Positions 54,779 through 64,000 of a stretch of 64,000 nucleotides of DNA are shown in pieces. This DNA is from Platerodrilus igneus (Eukaryota > Arthropoda > Insecta > Coleoptera > Lycidae). Where the stretch lies: positions 278,001-342,000 of the forward strand of contig JARFIW010001257.1 of assembly GCA_036346225.1 (NCBI GenBank), in the 5' to 3' direction. How positions within the stretch are numbered: position 1 is the stretch's first letter; the number at the start of each line of letters is the position of its first letter. Position numbers and translations under genes: made by a program. Under the pieces are notes generated by a model. That model had not been told where the DNA came from. It worked only from the letters and a program-made list of their open reading frames with translations, and searched no databases.

Positions 54779-56326
54779 GTGGTAGAGAAATCGATCATGA
54801 AGATCAGGTCTAATGCTCAAGGATTTGATGGCATAAATAAGAAAATACTAGTGTTGGTAATGCCATTCATTATTAATGTTTTAACGCATATTATAAATGT
54901 ATCACTAGAATCAGGCAAATTCCCTATAGCTTGGAAATATTCGACTATCACTCCAATTGCTAAAAAACCTCTGGCTACTACATATGCTGATTTACGCCCA
55001 ATTAGTATATTGCCTATAATGTCAAAGGTTATGGAACACATAGTTTACACACAACTAATTGAACACATATCCAAATGGAACTTGTTACCCACATTCCAAT
55101 CTGGATTTCGCACTGGCTATAGCACAGCAACTGCACTAAGTAAGGTTGTTAATGATCTTACATGCTCAATTGATGCATCAAATATTGTTTATCTATTATT
55201 TCTAGACTTCAGTAAGGCGTTTGACTTAATCAATCATAACCTGCTTGTTGCTAAGCTTCGTTTCTATGGGTGCGATAATATTGCAACAGATTTGTTTAAA
55301 GACTATTTGAGTAACAGACAGCAATCAGTTAAACTACATGGACAACAGTCCCAGTTCCGCTGTGTTTCACGAGGTGTTCCACAGGGTAGTATCTTGGGCC
55401 CTCTACTCTTTGCTATTTTTACGTCAGATTTTCCAGAAATACTATCACCAGAATGCAAATATCATATGTATGCAGATGATATCCTACTTTATGTTTCTAG
55501 TAATGTTTCACTTGTCGATGATGCAATAGTAAAACTGAATGAAAATCTTGTTGTAGTGGATAAATGGGTACACGACAATGGTCTTATCCTTAATGCTAAC
55601 AAAACACTTGCATTACTCGTTGGTTCACAGGTAAACCATGTTAAATCTGAAGTGCAAAGATCTCTAGATATCAAAATAAACAATAAGGTAGTGACATTTG
55701 CTGACTGTGTTAAATATTTAGGCCTTTCTTTCGACAAGCATCTTACGTTTGAAAAACATATCAACAAAAGAATAGGTTTGTGTTATAGTAAAATGCGGAC
55801 CCTTTACAGATACAAATTTCTGTTAAGCTCAAACATTAAATGGAACTTATGTAATAGTGTTGTGTTGTGTCATATAGATTACTGTAGTGTAGTTTACTAT
55901 AAATTTTTGGCAGGCTACTTAAGGCAAAGAATACAAGTACTTCAGAATGTATGTTTTAGATATTCATATAATATTGAACGTAAGCAACATATAACACCAT
56001 ACTATAATTCTAAGAGTATACTTAAATATGATAAACGTGCAGAACTCCTTTTCGCTGTGTACATATATGCTACATTAGCCAAATGTAGACCAAACTACCT
56101 GTTAGAAGCTATACAAATCAGAGCTACTCAGCATAGTATTAACCTACGAAATACAAATGATTTCAGTATTCCGCAACACTCAACAAAGAAATTTGAATCA
56201 TGTTATGCTTATGTAGCACCTGTTTTAATAAACAAATATAGAACACTATTTTACGAGACTAATAATAAAAATATATTTAGACTAAAATTTTATGATGTAT
56301 TAATAAGGGAGCAGCGACTGTCTTAG
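54779..56326 (+). CDS. LINE J2 ORF2: reverse transcriptase, open part
   Basis: 515 open codons. AQGFDGINKKIL, LRPISILPIMSK, FQSGFRTGYST, LFLDFSKAFDLINH (catalytic Asp), RGVPQGSILGPLLF and YHMYADDILLY (catalytic Asp pair) are all present. Then VKYLGLSFD and the C-terminal LQNVCFRYSYNI region. The start is arbitrary because upstream linker frames are broken. The best preserved LINE RT in the window. Confidence 0.9.
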   Translation: MVEKSIMKIRSNAQGFDGINKKILVLVMPFIINVLTHIINVSLESGKFPIAWKYSTITPIAKKPLATTYADLRPISILPIMSKVMEHIVYTQLIEHISKWNLLPTFQSGFRTGYSTATALSKVVNDLTCSIDASNIVYLLFLDFSKAFDLINHNLLVAKLRFYGCDNIATDLFKDYLSNRQQSVKLHGQQSQFRCVSRGVPQGSILGPLLFAIFTSDFPEILSPECKYHMYADDILLYVSSNVSLVDDAIVKLNENLVVVDKWVHDNGLILNANKTLALLVGSQVNHVKSEVQRSLDIKINNKVVTFADCVKYLGLSFDKHLTFEKHINKRIGLCYSKMRTLYRYKFLLSSNIKWNLCNSVVLCHIDYCSVVYYKFLAGYLRQRIQVLQNVCFRYSYNIERKQHITPYYNSKSILKYDKRAELLFAVYIYATLAKCRPNYLLEAIQIRATQHSINLRNTNDFSIPQHSTKKFESCYAYVAPVLINKYRTLFYETNNKNIFRLKFYDVLIREQRLS

Positions 56327-56463
56327 ACTATCATAGATGTTTATTGTATTATGTATATAATCGTATATTTTGTATTTTATATTTAAGGGTGGAATCTAAA
56401 ATCAGCAGTGCTGAATTCTATCCCTTTTGGTATAAAACCAATAAAGTGATTTGATTGATTGAT

Positions 56464-56843
56464 TGACTGATAGCCGTGATTTTGAGCGTTGCTTCCTGTC
56501 TATATCTGACATAAGTCAAAAACTTAACAATGTCAGATATGATTGACAAAAATGCTAAACGTAATTGAAAGTTAGGTTTATATATGGTACTGTACACGAT
56601 TTAGATTTGTAAATTTCCCAATTATAGCCATCGGCCTCGGTAGCGTAATTGGTAAACACACAGTTCCGGCAAAACTGAGATGCAGGTTCAAATCCTGTCT
56701 AAGGCCTTATATTTTCCTTCTTTCAATTACTAGCTCGATTTGAAATGATCATTTGGGCTTTACTTAAAAAAGTCTAGGTTATTATTTCATCTTATTAATT
56801 GCAATACGTTAGTATTTATCAACTTAGCTTGTGTAAAAACTAC

Positions 56844-56848
<5 letters not shown>
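56464..56848 (+). mobile_element. tRNA-like repeat (element G), copy in unit 1
   Basis: About 385 bp from TAGCCGTGATTTTGAGCG to ACTACTTATAAT, then (AT)n. The tRNA-like 74-mer is in the middle (56633-56706), unlike a classical SINE where it is at the 5' end. Confidence 0.7.
56633..56706 (+). other. tRNA-like sequence in element G
   Basis: A box TAGCGTAATTGG, consensus B box GGTTCAAATCC at 56685-56695, anticodon stem CAGTT/AACTG with loop CCGGCAA. Present three times in identical context, so repeat-borne rather than a host tRNA gene. Confidence 0.65.

Positions 56849-56894
<46 letters not shown>
56849..56894. repeat. (AT)n tract
   Basis: Follows the tail of element G. 12 bp shorter than in unit 2. 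Confidence 0.95.
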
Positions 56895-56898
<4 letters not shown>

Positions 56899-57344
56899 CC
56901 ATTTACGAAAGCGAGGGTCTGTATATTGAACAGTCCACCCGAGGCCCACCAAAAGGGATGCTTCTTAGACTAAATATTGTAGTGTTTTGGAAAGATCTAA
57001 TAACATTGAATAATAACCCATTTTGAGGGGACATATTCCTAAAATTAAAAATACATGTTTGCAGCGTGAGTCCCTTTACAATATATAACTTGCATGCGAG
57101 ACCCACTGTTCATAAATGGCTTCTTTGATGTACATACGAGTCCCCGCAATGTTGCCAAGAGGCGATTATAAAATATTCAACAACAAAAAGTTTTATCTCA
57201 TCCATTCATTATTTGATGTGGTGTAATAGATATTTTAAAAATGTGTAATTGTTGAATGCGAATGGAAGAATTGGCTTTAAGCCAAACGGCAAGTAAGTTT
57301 TTGTTCGGAATTTTTTTTTAATATAATTATGTAAACATTCTTAT
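56895..57344. other. Non-coding sequence of unknown origin
   Basis: 450 bp with no ORF of note, almost identical to 62613-63064 in unit 2. May be the non-coding 5' part of the PLE that follows. Confidence 0.5.
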
Positions 57345-57710
57345 AACGTTTTATACAATGCTCATATTGGGATATTTTTTAGGAAATTTTTAAAAACTGT
57401 TCAAACCACTGCAGTAGTTACAGATACAAGTTATTATAGACCTTTACCAAGGGACCCAACAATAACAATTCAAACCAAAATAAACAAACTAATTACAGAC
57501 CTAGCGAACAGAAATATGATTGATAAAAATACCAGCAAACTATTAAAATCACATAAAAGCCACGCACCCAAATATTTTGGCAAACCCAAAATATACAAAT
57601 CTGATATTCCGTTACGACCAGTCATTTCAACAATAAATTCACCTACATACAATCTTTCTAAATATATTTCAAGAAACATGACCAAAGCCTATAATTACAA
57701 CAATCCATAT
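57345..57710 (+). pseudogene. PLE reverse transcriptase fragment, N-terminal side
   Basis: Open reading with TDTSYYRPLPRDPTITIQ, APKYFGKPKIYKSDIPLRP, VISTINSPTYNLSKYISR: the early RT motifs of Penelope-like elements (usual form P-YGLPKIHK...PLRPIVS...SPTY). Interrupted after NNPY by LINE J3 and resumed at 60407. The only PLE RT palm-side sequence in the window apart from its duplicate in unit 2. Confidence 0.8.
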
Positions 57711-57768
57711 TATTATTATTATTAATACTGAATTATTTAATAATGATCTCCAACGAATTCCTTTTCAA

Positions 57769-58610
57769 CAGATATTTTTTATGACAAACATTAACCAGAA
57801 AGTGGAATTACTGGAAGATAGCATTCGTCAACTATTTAATACACATGCTCCTATTACTTCATTTAGTGTATCTAAACAAAGAGAACCGTGGGTTACTGAT
57901 AACCTCCGATTGCTTATGTCTCTTAGAGACAAAGCTAAGAAAAAAATTTATTAAAACTAACAAAGATAAAGACTGGCAATATTTTAAAGCTCTCCATAAT
58001 TTGACCAATAAAACAACAAACGCAGAACGAAGAGCATACTATCACTTAAAATTAACAAATATGAACATTAAACAGACTTGGAAGGAGATTAGAAAGTTTA
58101 CCAGTAAAACTAGGGTTGTTGCGCAAGTCCCACCACATCTGTCTGATTGTAACCAATTAAACCAGTATTATGCTAACCAAGGTACCATCAATAGTAACCC
58201 ATTATTGGACGATCTACTAATGTCAAATTACAGGGTGCCTAGTGTGGTTAATGAGAATATGATGCACTTCAAATATGTGAATCAGGATACTGTTTATAAA
58301 ATTCTACTAAATATCAAAACCAGTTCGACAGGAATCGATGGTATTAGTATAAAGATGTTACTGTTGTGTTGCCCAAAAATCCTATCATATTTAACTCATT
58401 TAATTAACGAATGTTTTCTCCGAGGAATTTTCCCCAACAACTGGAAGGCTTCTATAAGCATTCCGATACCAAAAATACCCATGCCAGAGCAATTTAAAGA
58501 CCCGAGACCCATTAGCATTTTACCTACCTTATCAAAAGTTATTGAACAAGTAATGAACAAACAAATAGTCGATTATATTAATGAAAAGAGCATTCTACCC
58601 CCCTTTTCAA
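57769..58610 (+). pseudogene. LINE J3 ORF2: linker and RT N-terminal part
   Basis: NINQKVELLEDSIRQLFN, KQREPWVTDNLR, then (after an extra A in the A7 run at about 57945; unit 2 has A6) KFIKTNKDKDWQYFKALHN and RPISILPTLSKVIEQ. A C6 run at about 58600 shifts the frame again just before FQSGFRKNYS. Both breaks are homopolymer length changes. Confidence 0.8.
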
Positions 58611-59843
58611 TCAGGATTCAGGAAAAATTACAGTTGTACAACCGCTCTGGCAAAAGTCACAGATGATATTCTAATAGCTACGGATAATAGGAAAATAACT
58701 CTTTTGGCCTTGCTAGACTTTAGCAAGGCATTTGATACATTCAATCATGCGCTTCTATTACATATACTATCCTTTTATGGTTTTAGTGCATCATCTTGTA
58801 GCTTGTTAGAAAGTTATTTGTCAAACCGAATACAGAGGGTTAAAATAGGCACGGAATTATCAGATCCTCTACCTGTTGTGGCTGGTGTGCCTCAAGGATC
58901 TGTTCTTGGGCCACTACTTTACAGCATATACACTGCTTCGCTTTGTAAAGTTCTTTACTTTAGCAGGTACCATATGTTTGCGGATGATGTCCAAATATAT
59001 CTGTCATTTTATCCAAATGAAGCAACAGAAGCCGTCTCGAACTTTAATAAAGACCTAAACTCCCTTGCAATTTTTTCGCACCGGCATAATCTGTTACTCA
59101 ACCCTTCCAAGACTGTTGTACTTCTATTTGGTAATAAGAATTATGTTTGAGATATCCAAAACAATATATCAATTATAGTTATGAATCATACTATACCAAT
59201 CTCTCAATCTGCATGCAACCTAGGACTTACAATGGACAACTCTTTCAGATACAGCTTGTATATTAAAAAATGCATGCAAAAGTGTTATGCTAACTTGAAA
59301 GCAATATTTCCCCTGCGACAATTATTGCCAGTATCAACCAAACTTATGCTGTGTGAAACGCTGGTCCTAAGCCAGCTTGTAAATTGTGTACCTGTCTATG
59401 CTGCCTGTTTGGATTCAACTACTACTTACCAAATACAACGGATTCAAAATTCTTGTTCGAGGTTTACATATCTCATTAGGAAATATGAACATATATTGCA
59501 TAAGTTGAAGGATGCCAACTGGTTGAATATGGTTAATAGACGAAAACTTACAACTGCCTGTTTTTACCATAAAATTATTAATAACATGAAGCCTCAGTAT
59601 TTAGCTTGTAAAATTACTTATTGTTCTGATGTACACAACATAAACGTACGCAATAAGGGTGTAATATCACCCCCGTTACATCAAGCATCTCTTTTTAAAC
59701 GTTCTTTTTCATACCAAGCCTATTTTTGTTATACTAAAATTAATCTGATATACCCTAGCATATTTAATAAATCTTTAAGTACCTTTAAAACTACTCTCAG
59801 GAGATACTTATTTAATAATCAAAATGACCCTAGGCCAACATAG
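58611..59843 (+). pseudogene. LINE J3 ORF2: RT catalytic and C-terminal part
   Basis: FQSGFRKNYSCTTALAK, LLDFSKAFDTFNH, AGVPQGSVLGPLL and YHMFADDVQIY give complete RT catalytic motifs. A TGA at 59148-59150 interrupts the frame, which continues as NLGLTMDNSF and the C-terminal domain to TAG at 59841-59843. CGA would fit at the stop. Confidence 0.85.
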
Positions 59844-60406
59844 TAGTGAACACAGGTGTGGGTGTTCATGGGGACCTGAGCATGAATATGTGTGTGTGTG
59901 TGTGTGTGTGTGTGGGTATACGTATGGGTATGTGTGAGTGGGCGTGTATTTTCAGAGTGGGTGTGTATGTCTGCATTTGTGTTTGTGATTGTGGTTGAGG
60001 TGAGGTTGAGCATGCATGCTAATGAGCATGTGGTAAGTTGTAATGAACTGATGAGTACATGGATACATGTGAGTGTGTTGTATAACCACCTGCAGGTAGC
60101 TTTGAAAATGTCAAGAATGTCAAAATAACTTAATTATTATGTTATGTTAGTTGTTTGGGTAGCAGATGCTTACATCTAACTGTGTATTAAATGTATTAAT
60201 AGAGCGAATATGGTAATCATTAAATTTTTAACTGAATTTAAATTAAATTAAACCTAGTGAATCTGTATTGTAGTATTATTGTAGTATTAGATTGTTTGTT
60301 TTTCTTCTGTTTATTAAAGAGTAGTAAGTAGAGCAAATTATATTTGATACTGCTCCTTAGGATTGTTCATTTAATGACAATAAAGAATTATTATTATTAT
60401 TATTAT
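59844..60406 (+). other. LINE J3 3' UTR with (TG)n
   Basis: (TG)n and GGGTATG-type repeats at 59888-59980. Ends with AATAAAG and the (ATT)n tail. ORFs here on either strand are simple-sequence artefacts. Confidence 0.8.
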
Positions 60407-60516
60407 ATCAAAGATACCTTTGATTTTGTAGAAAAAATAAAAAATACCATTCTACCAAAGAATTTCATACTTATAAGTCTAAATCTTGTTTCACTTTTAA
60501 TAATATACCGTTAGAG
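60407..60516 (+). pseudogene. PLE reverse transcriptase fragment after LINE J3
   Basis: Continues the PLE frame: IKDTFDFVEKIKNTILP and ISLNLVSLFNNIPLE, motif A of PLE RTs, where the usual catalytic Asp (SLDVVSLFTNIP) is Asn here. Cut off at (TA)n before the M element. Confidence 0.8.
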
Positions 60517-60532
60517 TATATATATATATATA
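60517..60532. repeat. Short (TA)n tract
   Basis: Between the PLE fragment and M copy 4. Confidence 0.9.
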
Positions 60533-62147
60533 ATGCTGTGATAAGGGGTGGTTTAGGGGTGTATTGAATAGCAAGGGTCGTATGGTAACCATAAATTGCA
60601 ATAGGAAGCAGAAAACTGCATTTATTTAGCAGAAAATTAAAGTAATTCGTATATTATGTAAATAGTAAACATTTAACACCCTGTATATAGACCATAATTA
60701 GCTTTAAGCGATACAAGGAAGCATATCTTACAACAATAGAACGCGTATTTAGCAGAGAAATAGGTAATTCATACATTATGCAAATAGCGAGTATTTAACA
60801 CTCTGTATATAGACCTTTATTAATTTTAAGTAATGCCAGTGAGCATACCTTTCAACAAAAGTATGCATACTCAGAGGAAATGATAGTACATGTAATTAAA
60901 CATGCGTTGAGAAGTGTTCTAATTAGTTATAAAACAAATACGAAGATAAGAGATAAGATCTAACAAAGCTTTATGTAATTACGGTGAAATAATAGACATT
61001 TTTTGATAAGAAAACGCATAAAAAATAAACTAAAGTAGAATTAAAGTTACATCATTTATTTTGTACAATATCCAAAAGGCGATATCTAAACAAAACAAGG
61101 TATGGTCAAGATAGCGAATAATAAGGTATCAAACAAACACCATTACACCGAAAACCTAAGAAATTACATCAGAAAATGCAGGGGAATATTAAAGATCTGG
61201 TTGGTTGAGCTATCTACAAAACTGTTGAAAACCCAGCCCACATGTAAGTGGGAACAGCCTATATTAACACCGAGCAATGATAAGAGGAGTCAGTTTTAAA
61301 CTCAGACAGGGCAAAGCTGCGTAATTGTGAAACCAGAGAGTCACGCGTAATTTTAAATATTTAATAAAATATCAAGTGATAATATTGCTACAATTATGAA
61401 GACTTCTTTTGCTGTTTAACGTGAGTAGAATTTGGGGTAATTTATTTAAACTAATAATATAATAATAGGGCTTCGAATGTGATGTTAATAACTCGAATGA
61501 TGGTACATTTCTGAATATTTCGAATCTATGGTACATTTTTATAATTCGAGTGGATAGAATATTTTGAATGGTTGATGAGAAGAATAATTCAAATGTGTGG
61601 ATAGATACAATAATTTAAATGTGTTGATGAGAATAATTCAAATTGGTGGTGTATTTTTGAATAATTCAAGTATGCATCGACAAGAACAATTCAAATCTGG
61701 GTCAATATAATATTACAATTCAAATCAGCGTCGACAATTATATTTTGGTACAATTCTGGTACAATTTGGAGTTGCGAGATTCAATGCAAATAAAAGAAAG
61801 AAGCATAAAGTAATTTATGGGAAACGAGGGGTGACTGTACTCAAACAATGGTTCAACGAAGGAGGACAACAAAGGGGTGTTGATCCACAATTCGAACAAG
61901 CCGTAGCAGGCCAGATTTATTTAATTTTAAGATATTTTTTTATTTAAATTTTAATACTGAATTTACTCAATTTATATAAAGAGTGTAACGAAGTCAGCAA
62001 CAAACATTGCATATGTTAAACTTACGTAACATATTATAAAGGAGTTTAGAACGTTCCAGGTTTCTTTGGTAAAAAGGGGTTGTTTTTGGTGACTTTAGAT
62101 TGAATTCATAGCATATAAATTTTGGGATAAATGATACATATGATATT
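60533..62147 (+). mobile_element. M element, copy 4, truncated at the duplication junction
   Basis: Starts ATGCTGTGATAAGGGG (one change from TTGCTGTG). Collinear with copies 2 and 3 to about GGGATAAATGATACATATG, where unit 2 begins. Keeps the empty target ACGCGT at 61343-61348 where copy 3 holds a solo LTR. Degenerate AATTCAAAT-type repeats at 61480-61740. Confidence 0.8.
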
Positions 62148-62340
62148 AATAAAGTGATTTGATTGATTGATTGACTGATAGCCGTGATTTTGAGCGTTGC
62201 TTCCTGTCTATATCTGACATAAGTCAAAAACTTAACAATGTCAGATATGATTGACAAAAATGCTAAACGTAATTGAAAGTTAGGTTTATATATGGTACTG
62301 TACACGATTTAGATTTGTAAATTTCCCAATTATAGCCATC

Positions 62341-62414
62341 GGCCTCGGTAGCGTAATTGGTAAACACACAGTTCCGGCAAAACTGAGATGCAGGTTCAAA
62401 TCCTGTCTAAGGCC
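62341..62414 (+). other. tRNA-like sequence in element G, unit 2
   Basis: Identical to 56633-56706. Confidence 0.65.
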
Positions 62415-62550
62415 TTATATTTTCCTTCTTTCAATTACTAGCTCGATTTGAAATGATCATTTGGGCTTTACTTAAAAAAGTCTAGGTTATTATTTCATCT
62501 TATTAATTGCAATACGTTAGTATTTATCAACTTAGCTTGTGTAAAACTAC

Positions 62551-62554
<4 letters not shown>

Positions 62555-62612
<58 letters not shown>
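62555..62612. repeat. (AT)n tract
   Basis: Unit 2 counterpart of 56849-56894. Confidence 0.95.
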
Positions 62613-62617
<5 letters not shown>

Positions 62618-63064
62618 CCATTTACGAAAGCGAGGGTCTGTATATTGAACAGTCCACCCGAGGCCCACCAAAAGGGATGCTTCTTAGACTAAATATTGTA
62701 GTGTTTTGGAAAGATCTAATAACATTGAATAATAACCCATTTTGAGGGGACATATTCCTAAAATTAAAAAATACATGTTTGCAGCGTGAGTCCCTTTACA
62801 ATATATAACTTGCATGCGAGACCCACTGTTCATAAATGGCTTCTTTGATGTACATACGAGTCCCCGCAATGTTGCCAAGAGGCGATTATAAAATATTCAA
62901 CAACAAAAAGTTTTATCTCATCCATTCATTATTTGATGTGGTGTAATAGATATTTTAAAAATGTGTAATTGTTGAATGCGAATGGAAGAATTGGCTTTAA
63001 GCCAAACGGCAAGTAAGTTTTTGTTCGGAATTTTTTTTTAATATAATTATGTAAACATTCTTAT

Positions 63065-63430
63065 AACGTTTTATACAATGCTCATATTGGGATATTTTTT
63101 AGGAAATTTTTAAAAACTGTTCAAACCACTGCAGTAGTTACAGATACAAGTTATTATAGACATTTACCAATGGACCCAACAACAACAATTCAAACCAAAA
63201 TAAACAAACGAAATATAGACCTAGCGAACAGAAACATGATTGATAAAAATACCAGCAAACTACTAAAATCATATAAAAGCCACGCACCCAAATATTTTGG
63301 CAAACCCAAAATATACAAATCTGATATTCCGTTACGACCAGTCATTTCAACAATAAATTCACCTACATACAATCTTTCTAAATATATTTCAAGAAACATG
63401 ACCAAAGCCTATAATTACAACAATCCATAT
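63065..63430 (+). pseudogene. PLE reverse transcriptase fragment, unit 2
   Basis: Duplicate of 57345-57710 with about nine substitutions concentrated between 63162 and 63272. The same LINE interrupts it at the same base. Confidence 0.8.
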
Positions 63431-64000
63431 TATTATTATTATTAATACTGAATTATTTAATAATGATCTCCAACGAATTCCTTTTCAACAGATATTTTTT
63501 ATGACAAACATTAACCAGAAAGTGGAATTACTGGAAGATAGCATTCGTCAACTATTTAATACACATGCTCCTATTACTTCATTTAGTGTATCTAAACAAA
63601 GAGAACCGTGGGTTACTGATAACCTCCGATTGCTTATGTCTCTTAGAGACAAAGCTAAGAAAAAATTTATTAAAACTAACAAAGATAAAGACTGGCAATA
63701 TTTTAAAGCTCTCCATAATTTGACCAATAAAACAACAAACGCAGAACGAAGAGCATACTATCACTTAAAATTAACAAATATGAACATTAAACAGACTTGG
63801 AAGGAGATTAGAAAGTTTACCAGTAAAACTAGGGTTGTTGCGCAAGTCCCACCACATCTGTCTGATTGTAACCAATTAAACCAGTATTATGCTAACCAAG
63901 GTACCATCAATAGTAACCCATTATTGGACGATCTACTAATGTCAAATTACAGGGTGCCTAGTGTGGTTAATGAGAATATGATGCACTTCAAATATGTGAA
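63431..64000 (+). pseudogene. LINE J3 duplicate, ORF2 linker and RT start
   Basis: As 57711-58290 but with A6 instead of A7 at about 63660, so the linker frame NINQKVELL through KKFIKTNKDKDW stays open. Cut by the window end. Confidence 0.85.

Larger units (their letters stand above)
51990..56463 (+). mobile_element. CR1/Jockey-like LINE (J2)
   Basis: 5' UTR from about 51990, PHD-type ORF1 at 52343, endonuclease at 53520-54392, RT at 54779-56326, 3' UTR ending AATAAAGTGATTTGATTGATTG, i.e. a (GATT)n tail. Sits between inverted copies of element G. Related to J1 and J3 but with a different tail repeat. Confidence 0.85.
57711..60406 (+). mobile_element. CR1/Jockey-like LINE (J3), 5'-truncated
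   Basis: 2.7 kb inserted in the PLE RT between CCATAT and ATCAAAG. The 5' junction has TATTATTATTATTATT and the 3' tail is TTATTATTATTATTATTAT after AATAAAG. It starts near the end of the endonuclease, so ORF1 and most of the endonuclease are missing. Confidence 0.85.
56440..62147. repeat. Tandem duplication, unit 1 (5.7 kb)
   Basis: From AATAAAGTGATTTG in the LINE J2 3' end to the break inside the truncated M element. Unit 2 starts at 62148 with the same sequence. Includes element G, (AT)n, a PLE RT fragment split by LINE J3, (TA)n and M. Confidence 0.85.
62148..64000. repeat. Tandem duplication, unit 2 (continues beyond window)
   Basis: Nearly identical to 56440-58300. The differences are AT-run length, a few homopolymer lengths and a cluster of substitutions at 63162-63272. 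Confidence 0.9.

Noticed and set aside
56633..56706. Functional tRNA-Ala (GGC) gene
   Set aside because: Mismatches in acceptor and D stems, and three copies sit in the same repeat context; better read as tRNA-like part of a repeat.
59819..60128. His/Thr- and Val/Cys-rich ORFs
   Set aside because: Simple (TG)n/(CA)n repeat in the LINE J3 3' UTR.
1..64000. CRISPR arrays, bacterial operons, ribosome binding sites, rRNA
   Set aside because: No regular spacer arrays, no prokaryotic gene organisation and no rRNA-like sequence. Spliced exons and retrotransposons show a eukaryotic nuclear sequence.

Overview
The window is a block of nested and decayed transposable elements from an animal nuclear genome, most likely an insect. 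Pointers to an insect are a Ty3/gypsy element with an envelope gene and a Ser-tRNA-type primer site (errantivirus-like), CR1/Jockey-like LINEs whose ORF1 starts with a PHD-type finger, Penelope-like elements (PLEs) with GIY-YIG endonuclease, AT-rich DNA with many (AT)n tracts, and a very short spliced intron. The order cannot be fixed from sequence alone. The only host gene I can support is two exons of a WDR35/IFT121-like ciliary protein at 40500-40809 (+).

Layout. 1-7692: an L1/Tx1-like LINE (+) split by a CR1/Jockey-like LINE (-) at 3214-7294. 7.7-8.6 kb: compound microsatellites and a 339-bp palindrome built from two PLE 3' ends. 8564-10436: an unclassified repeat, here called M (about 1.9 kb, ends TTGCTRTG...CAYAGCAA, normally bounded by (AT)n), minus orientation. 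10994-11544: diverged solo LTR. 12.2-16.4 kb: an integrase relic, then a decayed gypsy copy (family A). 16.4-19.6 kb: nothing recognisable. 19615-30941: a second M, interrupted by a tRNA-derived SINE and by a complete but mutated 9.2-kb gypsy-A element with gag, pol, env and both LTRs (-). 30994-32443: PLE with thumb and GIY-YIG domains. 32479-35021: a third M with a solo gypsy-A LTR. 35-40 kb: minisatellite-like repeats, two RTE-type LINE tails and a hammerhead-ribozyme relic. 40.5-40.8 kb: the WDR35-like exons. 41791-51276: gypsy-B, with about 2.13-kb near-identical LTRs. 51.3-56.5 kb: an inverted repeat with a tRNA-like element and a CR1/Jockey-like LINE (+). 56440-62147: a 5.7-kb unit holding the tRNA-like element, a PLE RT fragment split by another LINE, and a truncated M. 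This unit starts again at 62148 and runs off the window, so it is a head-to-tail tandem duplication.

How the parts relate. M, (AT)n and PLE recur in one fixed order and orientation (M - AT - PLE - AT - M), and two loci share the same M/PLE junction. This suggests a composite repeat or a shared target preference. Gypsy-A inserted twice into ACGCGT, giving CGCG duplications; a third M copy keeps the empty site. The four nonsense codons of gypsy-B all fit CGA to TGA change, as expected from CpG deamination. Many apparent frameshifts sit in homopolymer runs, so some could be assembly errors. None of the transposon ORF sets looks fully intact.
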